Origin: Bifidobacterium breve
Lineage (GTDB): Bacteria > Actinomycetota > Actinomycetes > UBA12327
DNA length: 6,927 nt
Assembly: GCA_943332445.1 (NCBI GenBank)
Contig: CALQPL010000054.1
Location: 1 to 6,927, forward strand
Reading direction: 5' to 3'
In this document: one piece after another, positions 1 to 5,675 of the stretch
Numbering within the stretch: the first letter of the stretch is position 1
Layout: each line of letters opens with the position of its first letter
Made by a program: the position numbers and the translations under genes
The notes under the pieces: generated by a model
Told to the model about the DNA's origin: nothing
What the model saw: only the letters and a program-made list of their open reading frames with translations
The model's database searches: none

Positions 1-486
1 TGCCCGGACCGGGGCCAAAAAGAACCACGTATCAAAACGAAACGGAATGTAATCAGGGGTCAACCACCAAGCCCACGGAATCAAATCTTGCGAATGAACA
101 TGGGCTTGTTCACGATTGAGTAGTTGGGCAATTGAGGTTCGCCCCAAGAGGAGGTCTTGTCGATCCTGCTCGCTCCACGCCGTGGGGTGACGATTGGAGG
201 CAAGGACGATCCCGGATTCTTCAAAGGTTTCCCGTACCGCTGCGGCCATGAGTTGGTTGGCTTTCAGCGGCTCAACATCCATAACCGATGCCACGTTTAT
301 CAGAGAGTCGCCATCAAGAGGAAACAATTCACTGTCGCTGGCGTCAACTGCGCCACCAGGGAAGACATGGGCATGGGGAGCAAACTTCAAAGTCCCAATG
401 CGTTTGAGCATCCACACTTCAATGCCACCGGTTGCGCTATCGCGAGCAAGGACAACCGTGGCGGCATCTCGTGAATGTGTCGTCAC
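1..486 (-). CDS. NUDIX hydrolase, NUDT19-like (3' end beyond window)
   Basis: This is the N-terminal 162 residues of a NUDIX-fold hydrolase, which would cleave a nucleoside diphosphate linked to another moiety; the substrate cannot be told. The GTG start (486-484) overlaps the TGA of the upstream RidA gene (GTGA, 4 bp), and the reading frame stays open to the window edge. Visible motifs are an early strand (TVVLARD, about 10-16), VWMLKR (24-29), HVFPGGAVD (40-48) and RETFEESGI (85-93). The last is the REUXEEXGU half of the NUDIX box, with likely metal-binding Glu86, Glu89 and Glu90. About 36 residues separate the GG half of the box from the RE half. Such an insertion is typical of the NUDT19/acyl-CoA-type subgroup. 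A Trp-rich segment, WAWWLTP then RFDTWFF (138-156), also fits that subgroup. It is probably the third gene of the DUF4177-RidA-NUDIX operon. In related actinobacteria a metallo-beta-lactamase-fold gene often follows, but that is not visible here. Confidence 0.88.
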   Translation of the reverse strand, partial: MTTHSRDAATVVLARDSATGGIEVWMLKRIGTLKFAPHAHVFPGGAVDASDSELFPLDGDSLINVASVMDVEPLKANQLMAAAVRETFEESGIVLASNRHPTAWSEQDRQDLLLGRTSIAQLLNREQAHVHSQDLIPWAWWLTPDYIPFRFDTWFFLAPVRA

Positions 487-944
487 TCCACCTCGACGAT
501 GAGCTCTATTTCGACGGGAGCATCCAAGGGCAGAACTGCTACGCCGAGCGAACTGCGCGCGTGAACACCCTTATCGCCAAACACAGCGCTGAGAACTTCA
601 CTCGCGCCGTTAACCACTAGCGGCTGTGAACTGAAATCAGGGGCGCTTGCTACGAATCCCACGACCTTGACGATGCGACGGACGCGAGACAACTCGCCGA
701 TCTCTGCCTTAACAGCGGCGATCGCATTCAGCACGCAAATGCGGGCAAGAGCATTGGCTTCTTCGACGCTCACCTCAGCGCCTACTTTGCCGGTGATGGA
801 CAGTGCGCCATCAACAAGCGGCAACTGACCGGAGGTGAAGACGAGATTGCCGGTCTGCACCACAGGGACATAGGACGCAACGGGGGCCGGTACCGGCGGG
901 AGAGTCAGGCCCAATTCAGCGATACGGGATTCAGGTGTAGTCAT
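483..944 (-). CDS. RidA/YjgF/YER057c/UK114 family protein
   Basis: A 153-residue Rid-superfamily protein, likely cytosolic and trimeric as in the family. Canonical RidA hydrolyses reactive enamine/imine intermediates from PLP enzymes. The sequence carries the long N-terminus of the actinobacterial subgroup (LGLTLPPVPAPVASYVP, 11-27), then TGNLVFTSGQLP (31-42) and the C-terminal HARSSLGVAVLPLDAPVEIE (128-147). Arg130 and Glu145 have the same spacing as Arg105 and Glu120 of E. coli RidA, so the imine-hydrolysing site appears kept. About 150 residues is longer than the roughly 130 of canonical RidA, so the precise substrate may differ. The ATG at 944 lies three bases after the stop of the DUF4177 gene, and its likely ribosome site (AAGGG) lies inside that gene's last codons. 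It overlaps the NUDIX start by 4 bp. The spacing indicates one transcript and translational coupling. Confidence 0.93.
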   Translation of the reverse strand: MTTPESRIAELGLTLPPVPAPVASYVPVVQTGNLVFTSGQLPLVDGALSITGKVGAEVSVEEANALARICVLNAIAAVKAEIGELSRVRRIVKVVGFVASAPDFSSQPLVVNGASEVLSAVFGDKGVHARSSLGVAVLPLDAPVEIELIVEVE

Positions 945-947
945 TGA

Positions 948-1109
948 TTAGCCCTTAGGACGTTTGAAGTAAGCAACAAGGTTCTCGGCGGAACTGCCCG
1001 GCAACACGGACACCAGCTCCCAGCCGTCTTCGCCCCACGTATCGAGGATCTGCTTTGTCACATGAACAAGGAGAGGCACAGTGGCGTATTCCCAAGCAAT
1101 TTTTTCCAT
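948..1109 (-). CDS. Small DUF4177-type protein (53 aa)
   Basis: A 53-residue protein beginning MEKIAWEYATVPLLVH, with a centre ILDTWGEDGWELVSVLPG and ending LVAYFKRPKG. The WEYATVPL start, GEDGWELV core and AYFKRP end are hallmarks of the short DUF4177-type proteins that sit beside RidA and whiB4/wblA genes in actinobacteria (Rv3678A-like, from memory). No enzymatic motif, signal peptide or membrane segment is visible, and the function is unknown. It is the first gene of the three-gene operon, three bases ahead of the RidA start. No well-spaced ribosome site precedes the ATG; instead a -10-like TAGTGT lies six bases upstream, suggesting a leaderless message. The protein is easily missed by minimum-length gene callers. 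Confidence 0.87.
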   Translation of the reverse strand: MEKIAWEYATVPLLVHVTKQILDTWGEDGWELVSVLPGSSAENLVAYFKRPKG

Positions 1110-1115
1110 ACCCCG

Positions 1116-1121
1116 ACACTA
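1116..1121 (-). promoter_or_regulatory. Candidate -10 hexamer for the DUF4177-RidA-NUDIX operon
   Basis: On the minus strand the hexamer TAGTGT (pattern TANNNT) is followed by six bases (CGGGGT) and then the ATG at 1109. That places a transcription start at or next to the A of the start codon, as in leaderless actinobacterial mRNAs. No good -35 is seen at 16-18 bp. A TTGACC lies only 7 bp upstream, too close to pair with this -10. This is a prediction from spacing only. Confidence 0.4.
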
Positions 1122-1172
1122 TCCCTGCGGTCAACGTCGCGCTCAGGCAACGTCCCGATATGTGAGGTTGGT

Positions 1173-1193
1173 CCCCTGCGTTCTCAGCAGGAG
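1173..1193 (-). terminator. Weak hairpin downstream of the WblA-like gene
   Basis: The 92-bp gap between the WhiB-family gene and the DUF4177 gene contains one small inverted repeat, CCTGC (1175-1179) with GCAGG (1187-1191) and a 7-base loop. It lies 9 bp past the WhiB stop codon. There is no T-run, so if it terminates the message it would not be as a classical intrinsic terminator. Nothing else is seen in this gap apart from the candidate operon promoter. Confidence 0.3.
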
Positions 1194-1201
1194 TGGGTCA
1201 A

Positions 1202-1534
1202 TCAGCTAACGCGGATGTGATCGTCTACCAGCGAGATTTCACGAGGAGCCTGCATCGTGGCTTCGTATTCATTGCGTGCACTTTCGAGCACTTCCCGCCA
1301 GGACGTCACATTGGCACGTCGGCGAAGCAACGAGCGACGCTCGCGCTCGGTCATGCCGCCCCACACACCAAACTCCACGCGATTGTCGAGGGCATCGGCC
1401 AGGCATTCGGTCCGCACCGTGCAGTTCATACATACACTCTTGGCCCGATTTTGGGCTGCGCCTTGAACGAAGAGTTCGTCCGGAGCGCTCGTCTGACAAG
1501 CCGCTTTTGCGATCCAGTCATCGACCCAGGTCAT
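1202..1534 (-). CDS. wblA: WhiB-family iron-sulfur regulator, WblA/WhiB4 type
   Basis: A 110-residue WhiB-like protein, an iron-sulfur transcription factor that typically senses redox state or NO and acts with the main sigma factor. The four cluster cysteines are Cys13, Cys35, Cys38 and Cys44 (C-x21-C-x2-C-x5-C). They are followed by the turn motif EFGVWGGMTERERR (54-67) and a basic stretch LLRRR (69-73). DELFVQGAAQNRAK (19-32) and ECLADALDNRVEFG are characteristic of the WblA/WhiB4 branch. An in-frame ATG lies six codons upstream (1552), but the ATG at 1534 has a strong ribosome site (GGGGAGG) just ahead and gives the usual WblA N-terminus (MTWVDDW), so 1534 is chosen. The gene is divergent from a class A PBP, as whiB4 is from ponA2 in mycobacteria. 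The subfamily call rests on motif resemblance plus synteny and is firm; the physiological role (WblA in Streptomyces development, WhiB4 in mycobacterial oxidative stress) is transferred from relatives. Confidence 0.93.
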   Translation of the reverse strand: MTWVDDWIAKAACQTSAPDELFVQGAAQNRAKSVCMNCTVRTECLADALDNRVEFGVWGGMTERERRSLLRRRANVTSWREVLESARNEYEATMQAPREISLVDDHIRVS

Positions 1535-1538
1535 GCAA

Positions 1539-1545
1539 CCTCCCC
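1539..1545 (-). promoter_or_regulatory. Ribosome binding site that decides the wblA start
   Basis: GGGGAGG on the minus strand ends four bases before the ATG at 1534. It lies between the two possible in-frame ATGs (1552 and 1534), so it supports the downstream start. It also shows that this mRNA has a leader, in contrast to several neighbours. Confidence 0.75.
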
Positions 1546-1609
1546 ATGGCACAAATAGTGGAGCCGCCCTGTCAAACAGAATGGTTCTCGGCTTGCCCTG
1601 AACCTAGGC

Positions 1610-1661
1610 AACGAACGTGCTCCAGCGGAACCCCTCCAACCCCAACGGTTACACGTTCGTT
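1610..1661. promoter_or_regulatory. Perfect 10-bp inverted repeat, candidate operator between wblA and the PBP gene
   Basis: AACGAACGTG at 1610-1619 is exactly complementary in reverse to CACGTTCGTT at 1652-1661. The arms are separated by 32 bp, and their centres are 42 bp apart, about four helical turns. The right arm covers about -39 to -30 relative to the predicted PBP transcription start, that is, its -35 region. The left arm lies between the two divergent genes, nearer wblA. In the right arm, read on the minus strand, the surrounding bases form ATAAC-N6-GTAAC (1648-1663). This resembles the direct-repeat pattern I recall for the actinobacterial response regulator MtrA. The repeat is seen directly; operator function and the identity of the binding protein are inferences. 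Confidence 0.5.
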
Positions 1662-1678
1662 ATCCGCCCCATCTGGCG

Positions 1679-1684
1679 TACTCT
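1679..1684 (+). promoter_or_regulatory. Candidate -10 hexamer for leaderless PBP transcript
   Basis: TACTCT is followed by six bases (GCTTAC) and then the GTG at 1691, putting the predicted transcription start on the first base of the start codon. No Shine-Dalgarno-like sequence lies upstream of the GTG, which fits leaderless translation. The -35 region overlaps one arm of the inverted repeat and has no clear TTGACA match, so the promoter may depend on an activator. Confidence 0.45.
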
Positions 1685-1690
1685 GCTTAC

Positions 1691-4045
1691 GTGAAGTCAC
1701 ATGCGTCACATACGCCCCACGATCGGCCTCGAGCGGTGCTCGGTCGATTGATGTTGGTGGCTGTGGCCTGCGGGGTGATTTTCGCGGGAATGTTGCTCCC
1801 CGTCGCCGGCGGCATCGCGCTGGCCGCACGCGATGGATCGCAATCCTTTACGGCACTCCCGAACGTCCTTGATGCTGCTCCGTTGCCACAACCCACCATC
1901 TTGCTCGCCAAAGATGGCTCGCGGATCGCCGAAGTGTTCACGGAAAATCGCACCTCAGTTCCGTTATCAAGCATGGCCACACCGATTCGCCAGGCAATCG
2001 TGGCCATTGAAGACTCGCGGTACTACGAACATGGTGGCATTGACCTGCGTGGCACGTTGCGAGCGCTGAAAAGCAACAGTCAGGCTGGCTCGATTCGGCA
2101 AGGTGGATCAACGCTGACGCAGCAATACGTCAAGAACACTCTGATTGTCAACGCGAGAACAGCACAAGAGCGTGAAGGGGCAAGCGCGCGCACCATTTCC
2201 CGCAAGATCCGCGAACTGCGCCTTGCCATTGCCGTCGAACAAAAGTATTCCAAGGACGAAATCCTCGAGCGCTACCTCAACACGGTCTATTTCGGTGACG
2301 GTGCCTACGGGATTCAGGCCGCTGCCCAGCGTTACTTCGGTATCAACGCCAGCGAGTTGAACTTGGCACAAGCCGCCACGTTGGCCGGTGTCGTTCAGCA
2401 ACCTGTGGGCCTGAATCCACGCCGGTTCCCCGTCAAGGCGCAAGCTCGACGCAACGTGGTGTTGCAACGCATGGTGGACCTGGGTTACATCACCGCCGAT
2501 TCCGCAACGAAAGCTTCGAAGATCTCGTTGTCTAAGTCGCTGCGCATCACCGAGAAGCGCAATGGGTGCACCACCTCCTACGCCGCGTATTTTTGCGACT
2601 ATGTGTTGAGCTTTATTAAGAAAGATTCATTCTTTGGTGAAACCGCCGAAGACCGCGAGGCGTTCTTGCGCCGTGGTGGACTCACGATTAAGACGACACT
2701 GGACCCGGCACTCCAAGCGGCCGCACAAAAGGCTGTTGACACCGCCATCCCGCGCAAGGACAAAAGCCGCAAAGCTGTTGCCGTCTCGTCTGTGCAGCCC
2801 GGAACTGGTGGCGTGCTGGTCATGGCTCAAAACCGCATATGGGGAACATCGGGCCGAGGTAAAACCACCGTCAACTTCAACGTCAACACAAAATACGGTG
2901 GCTCTCTGGGCGCCCAAGCTGGGTCCACCTTCAAAGTCTTCGTTCTTGCGGCTGCCCTTGATCAAGGCTTACCGATCACCACGACGTTGAACTCGCCATC
3001 AAGCCGAACCTTCACCGGCTTTGTTGATTGCACGACGGGTGCACCGTTTGCTCCCTACAGGGTGCAAAACTCAACCGGTAGTGGGACGTACTCCATGAAG
3101 ACTGCCACCGCTAACTCGGTTAATACCTTCTTTGTCGCCTTGGAAAAGAAGACCGGCTTATGCCGTCCCAAGGAAATTGCCGAAGCCATGGGGGTGACCC
3201 AGGCAACGGGAACACCTCTCAAGCGCGTGCCCTCTTTTGTTCTTGGTAGTCAGGCGGTCTCTCCCTTGGCGATGGCAGAGGCCTACGCAACGTTCGCCGC
3301 ACGTGGGACGCATTGTCGTTCGGTACCCATGAGCGAAGTCGTTGATCGTGATGGGATCTCGCTGGGAGCCCCGTCGGCTGACTGTAAAGAAGTTATCCGC
3401 CCCGCTGTTGCCGATGCGGTGAACCAACTCCTCACATCGGTCATGACGATTGGAACCGGCAAGTCCCTCAAGATTGGACGCCCCGTCGCAGGAAAGACCG
3501 GAACAACGAATGAAAACGCCGCGGTCTGGTTCTGCGGACACACTCCGCAATTGGCAACCGCGGTATGGATTGGTGATCCGCGCGGTGGCCAGCGCTACCC
3601 CATCCGCGACATCACCATTAACGGCACATTCATCACGAAGGGATACGGCGGACGACTGGCAGGACCTATCTGGCGCGATGTCATGGTGGCTGGCTTGAAG
3701 GGGCAGCCCGTTATTGACTTCACCAAGCCAGACCCGACGCAAATCGCTGGCCTACAAACCACCGTCCCCGACCTACGCGGACTCGACCCTGCGGCCGCGT
3801 TCGCTGTTTTGACCACTGCCGGCCTCAAGGGTGAAGTGGGTCAATATCGCGTGCAGTCAACGCAACCGGAAAACACCGTGGCCTACAGCTATCCCGGTCG
3901 TGGCGCGTACGTCACATCGGGAAGGGTCGTGAAGATTTACCTCAGCGATGGCACCACACCGCCGCCACCACCGCTACCAACTTTTGTGATCCCCACACCG
4001 ACGCCCACGCTCACACCGCTTCCTACGCCGGGTCAAACTCCGTAA
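1691..4045 (+). CDS. ponA2: Bifunctional class A penicillin-binding protein with PASTA domain (PonA2-like)
   Basis: A 784-residue peptidoglycan synthase, polymerising lipid II (glycosyltransferase) and cross-linking stem peptides (transpeptidase) outside the membrane. A short basic cytoplasmic tail (HDRPR) precedes one membrane segment (about 18-46). The GT51 domain shows AIEDSRYYEHGGID (105-118, catalytic Glu107), RQGGSTLTQQYVKN (136-149) and ERYLNTVYFGDGAYGIQAA (193-211). The transpeptidase domain has the complete triad: STFK (Ser412-Lys415), SVN (476-478) and KTGT (602-605). A single PASTA repeat (about 690-754, VPDLRGLDPAAAFAVLTTAGL) and a Pro/Thr-rich tail (755-784) end the protein. Seven extracytoplasmic cysteines (293, 302, 447, 491, 542, 565, 615) suggest disulfides. 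Length and order match mycobacterial PonA2 (about 810), as does the divergent whiB4-type neighbour. The GTG start lacks a ribosome site but sits six bases from a -10-like hexamer. The stop is 6 bp from that of the convergent YqeY gene. Confidence 0.96.
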   Translation: MKSHASHTPHDRPRAVLGRLMLVAVACGVIFAGMLLPVAGGIALAARDGSQSFTALPNVLDAAPLPQPTILLAKDGSRIAEVFTENRTSVPLSSMATPIRQAIVAIEDSRYYEHGGIDLRGTLRALKSNSQAGSIRQGGSTLTQQYVKNTLIVNARTAQEREGASARTISRKIRELRLAIAVEQKYSKDEILERYLNTVYFGDGAYGIQAAAQRYFGINASELNLAQAATLAGVVQQPVGLNPRRFPVKAQARRNVVLQRMVDLGYITADSATKASKISLSKSLRITEKRNGCTTSYAAYFCDYVLSFIKKDSFFGETAEDREAFLRRGGLTIKTTLDPALQAAAQKAVDTAIPRKDKSRKAVAVSSVQPGTGGVLVMAQNRIWGTSGRGKTTVNFNVNTKYGGSLGAQAGSTFKVFVLAAALDQGLPITTTLNSPSSRTFTGFVDCTTGAPFAPYRVQNSTGSGTYSMKTATANSVNTFFVALEKKTGLCRPKEIAEAMGVTQATGTPLKRVPSFVLGSQAVSPLAMAEAYATFAARGTHCRSVPMSEVVDRDGISLGAPSADCKEVIRPAVADAVNQLLTSVMTIGTGKSLKIGRPVAGKTGTTNENAAVWFCGHTPQLATAVWIGDPRGGQRYPIRDITINGTFITKGYGGRLAGPIWRDVMVAGLKGQPVIDFTKPDPTQIAGLQTTVPDLRGLDPAAAFAVLTTAGLKGEVGQYRVQSTQPENTVAYSYPGRGAYVTSGRVVKIYLSDGTTPPPPPLPTFVIPTPTPTLTPLPTPGQTP

Positions 4046-4051
4046 CGGGTA

Positions 4052-4516
4052 TTACATCCCTAAGGCTGCGCGTACCTTGCCAGCGATTGCGGAACCGTCA
4101 AAGCGTCCTGATGCTTGCGGAGTAACGATCTTCATGACCGCTCCCATGGCTTTGCCACCTTCGGCACCATCTGCTTTGGCCTGGTCAACGGCGGCCGCGA
4201 TGATCGCATCGACCTCCGCCTCAGTGAGTTGTTGCGGCAAGTAGCGATCAAGGACAGCGAGCTCGTCGGTTTCTTGTTGAGCAAGTTCTGGGCGCTGCGC
4301 CTGCGTGTAGGCCTCTGCCGATTCACGTCGCTTCTTCGCCTCACGCGAAAGCACGGTGATGACATCATCGTCAGACAGTTCACGGGCCTGCTTGCCCGAA
4401 ACTTCCTCGTTGGTGATGGCCGTTAGTGCCATGCGAATCGTCGCCGAGGTGATCTTGTCGCCCGACTTCATCGCTTCGGTGAGGTCTGCCTGGAGTTGGT
4501 CCTTCATCGCTGCCAT
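4052..4516 (-). CDS. GatB/YqeY domain-containing protein
   Basis: A cytosolic protein of 154 residues related to the tRNA-binding tail domain of the GatB amidotransferase subunit. The exact function of stand-alone YqeY proteins is unknown; a role in tRNA or amidotransferase-related metabolism is inferred from the domain only. Family signatures are MKDQLQADLTEAMKSGDK near the N-terminus, an AKKRRESAEAY segment, ELAVLDRYLPQQLTEAEVD in the middle, and GKAMGAVMKIVTPQASGRFDG near the end. Three starts are possible. The frame opens at 4546, but that lies beyond the start of the divergent gene; 4516 has a -10-like CACACT six bases upstream; 4507 gives the most family-like N-terminus (151 aa). I chose 4516, with 4507 as a real alternative; neither has a good ribosome site. 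It converges on the PBP gene with 6 bp between stops, so there is no room for a terminator between them. Confidence 0.93.
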   Translation of the reverse strand: MAAMKDQLQADLTEAMKSGDKITSATIRMALTAITNEEVSGKQARELSDDDVITVLSREAKKRRESAEAYTQAQRPELAQQETDELAVLDRYLPQQLTEAEVDAIIAAAVDQAKADGAEGGKAMGAVMKIVTPQASGRFDGSAIAGKVRAALGM

Positions 4517-4562
4517 GACGTCAGTGTGGCACCTAACCGTGGCCATCTGTCACCATGGGCGG
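4517..4562. promoter_or_regulatory. 46-bp divergent promoter region, YqeY gene and phosphoesterase gene
   Basis: Only 46 bp separate the two predicted divergent starts. CACACT (minus, 4523-4528) lies six bases from the ATG at 4516, and CACCAT (plus, 4551-4556) lies six bases from the GTG at 4563. Both are weak -10 matches at the spacing expected for leaderless messages. An 8-bp palindrome, TGACGTCA, covers 4516-4523. With so little space, both genes would need leaderless or nearly leaderless transcripts, or the phosphoesterase would start at the downstream GTG at 4602. Confidence 0.35.
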
Positions 4563-5513
4563 GTGAGCACACGCCCTTTGATCACCTCAGGAGCCGCCCT
4601 TGTGGCCGGCGGACTGGGATTGCTGGGCTACAGCCTGTGGGAGGCCCAGGCCTATCGCACCCGCCACGTGACGTTGCCGGTCCTGCCCAGTGGGAGCCAG
4701 CCAGTCAAGGTCCTGCACCTCTCCGACATCCACTTGATGCCCAACGACACCAAGCGCACCGCTTGGTTGCGTTCGCTCGCTGACTTAGAACCAGACCTGG
4801 TCGTTAATACCGGTGACAACATCTCTCACCCCGGGGCAATTCCTGTGTTGGTGGATGCGTTGCAGCCCCTGCTTGCGGTCCCCGGAGTTTTCGTCTTCGG
4901 CTCCAACGATTACTACGCACCGGTGTTTAAGAATCCTTTGACGTATTTGCGCATGGGGCCCACACCGATCAAGCATGCTGAAGAGTTGCCATGGCGCGAT
5001 CTCGAAGCAGGTTTCACGCAAGCCGGCTGGCTTAACCTCAACAACCACCGCGAGACGATCAAAGTTGGTTCATTACTCATTGATGCACGCGGAGTTGATG
5101 ACCCCCACATTCACCGCGACCGCTACGACGACCTTGACACCGATCCCAGCACCGCAGACCTTTCGTTGGGAGTCGTGCATGCTCCCTACCGTCGCGTTCT
5201 CAACGCCATGACAAACGACGGCGCAGACGTCATCCTGGCTGGTCACACCCACGGTGGCCAGGTGTGCTTGCCCGGCTATGGAACATTGGTGACCAATTGC
5301 GATCTCGATCGCAAGTACGCCAAGGGGCTGTCTCGTTATCGAGATGACGTATTGCCAGAAGACGGCTGGGAAGCTTCTGAGTTCGCGAACGTGGAAGAGC
5401 CAGTTGCCGAAACCTGGCTCAACGTGTCACCGGGCATCGGCACATCGCCCTATGCGCCCATTCGACTGGCCTGCCGGCCCGAAGCCATCCTCTTAACGCT
5501 TACTGCCCGCTGA
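4563..5513 (+). CDS. Membrane-anchored metallophosphoesterase (calcineurin-like, YkuE/Rv3683 type)
   Basis: A 316-residue dinuclear-metal phosphoesterase with one N-terminal membrane segment (about 7-24) behind a short basic tail (MSTRP). The catalytic domain probably lies outside the membrane or at its surface. Motifs run in family order: LSDIH (53-57; Asp55, His57), NTGDN (82-86; Asp85), GSND (113-116; Asn115, replacing the usual GNHD wording), His206 in VVHAPYR, and GHTHGGQ (227-233; His228, His230). All metal ligands appear present. The substrate is unknown; relatives act on phosphodiesters or lipid-linked phosphates. It lies one gene beyond the PBP, whereas in M. tuberculosis the homologue directly follows ponA2; here the YqeY gene lies between on the opposite strand. 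The frame is open upstream to 4356, but that part is antisense to YqeY. GTG 4563 gives the basic tail; an alternative GTG at 4602 has a better-placed ribosome site (AGGAG, 8 nt) but loses it. Confidence 0.93.
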   Translation: MSTRPLITSGAALVAGGLGLLGYSLWEAQAYRTRHVTLPVLPSGSQPVKVLHLSDIHLMPNDTKRTAWLRSLADLEPDLVVNTGDNISHPGAIPVLVDALQPLLAVPGVFVFGSNDYYAPVFKNPLTYLRMGPTPIKHAEELPWRDLEAGFTQAGWLNLNNHRETIKVGSLLIDARGVDDPHIHRDRYDDLDTDPSTADLSLGVVHAPYRRVLNAMTNDGADVILAGHTHGGQVCLPGYGTLVTNCDLDRKYAKGLSRYRDDVLPEDGWEASEFANVEEPVAETWLNVSPGIGTSPYAPIRLACRPEAILLTLTAR

Positions 5514-5535
5514 GTCCAGGCCTGCGCGTCTTCGC

Positions 5536-5541
5536 TAAAGT
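5536..5541 (+). promoter_or_regulatory. Candidate -10 hexamer for tRNA-Pro
   Basis: TAAAGT (pattern TANNNT) ends 14 bases before the first base of the tRNA, which would give a 5' leader of about 7-8 bases for RNase P to remove. A -35 at 17 bp would fall on the phosphoesterase stop region and is not recognisable. Position is the main support. Confidence 0.4.
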
Positions 5542-5555
5542 ACGGCGACCACACA

Positions 5556-5629
<74 letters not shown>

Positions 5630-5633
5630 CAAG

Positions 5634-5664
5634 AAAAAGGACCGCCCATCGGGGCGGTTTTTTT
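5634..5664. terminator. Strong intrinsic terminator after tRNA-Pro, probably bidirectional
   Basis: A 7-bp stem, ACCGCCC (5641-5647) with GGGCGGT (5652-5658) around an ATCG loop, is followed on the plus strand by an uninterrupted run of seven T (5658-5664, the first also in the stem). It starts 12 bases after the tRNA. Read on the minus strand, the same stem is followed after two C by five T (the A-run at 5634-5638). It could therefore also end messages arriving from the convergent lysC-asd genes, for which no other T-tailed hairpin is visible. Confidence 0.88.
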
Positions 5665-5675
5665 CTTATGGGTCC

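Noticed and set aside
157..502. Plus-strand open frames over the left edge
   Set aside because: They are shadows of the NUDIX gene, whose motifs are clear on the minus strand, and show no coding features of their own.
1535..1552. Upstream ATG (1552) for the WblA-like protein
   Set aside because: The strong ribosome site lies between the two ATGs, and relatives begin at the equivalent of the ATG at 1534.
1552..1575. TTGACA (minus, 1570-1575) with TATTTG (1552-1557) as a wblA promoter
   Set aside because: The spacer is only 12 bp, and the sequences at 17-18 bp from the TTGACA do not resemble a -10. The wblA promoter remains unassigned.
4356..4562. Upstream in-frame extension of the phosphoesterase (69 extra codons)
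   Set aside because: It is antisense to the YqeY coding region and has no family resemblance; homologues begin with a short basic tail and a membrane segment, which fits GTG 4563.
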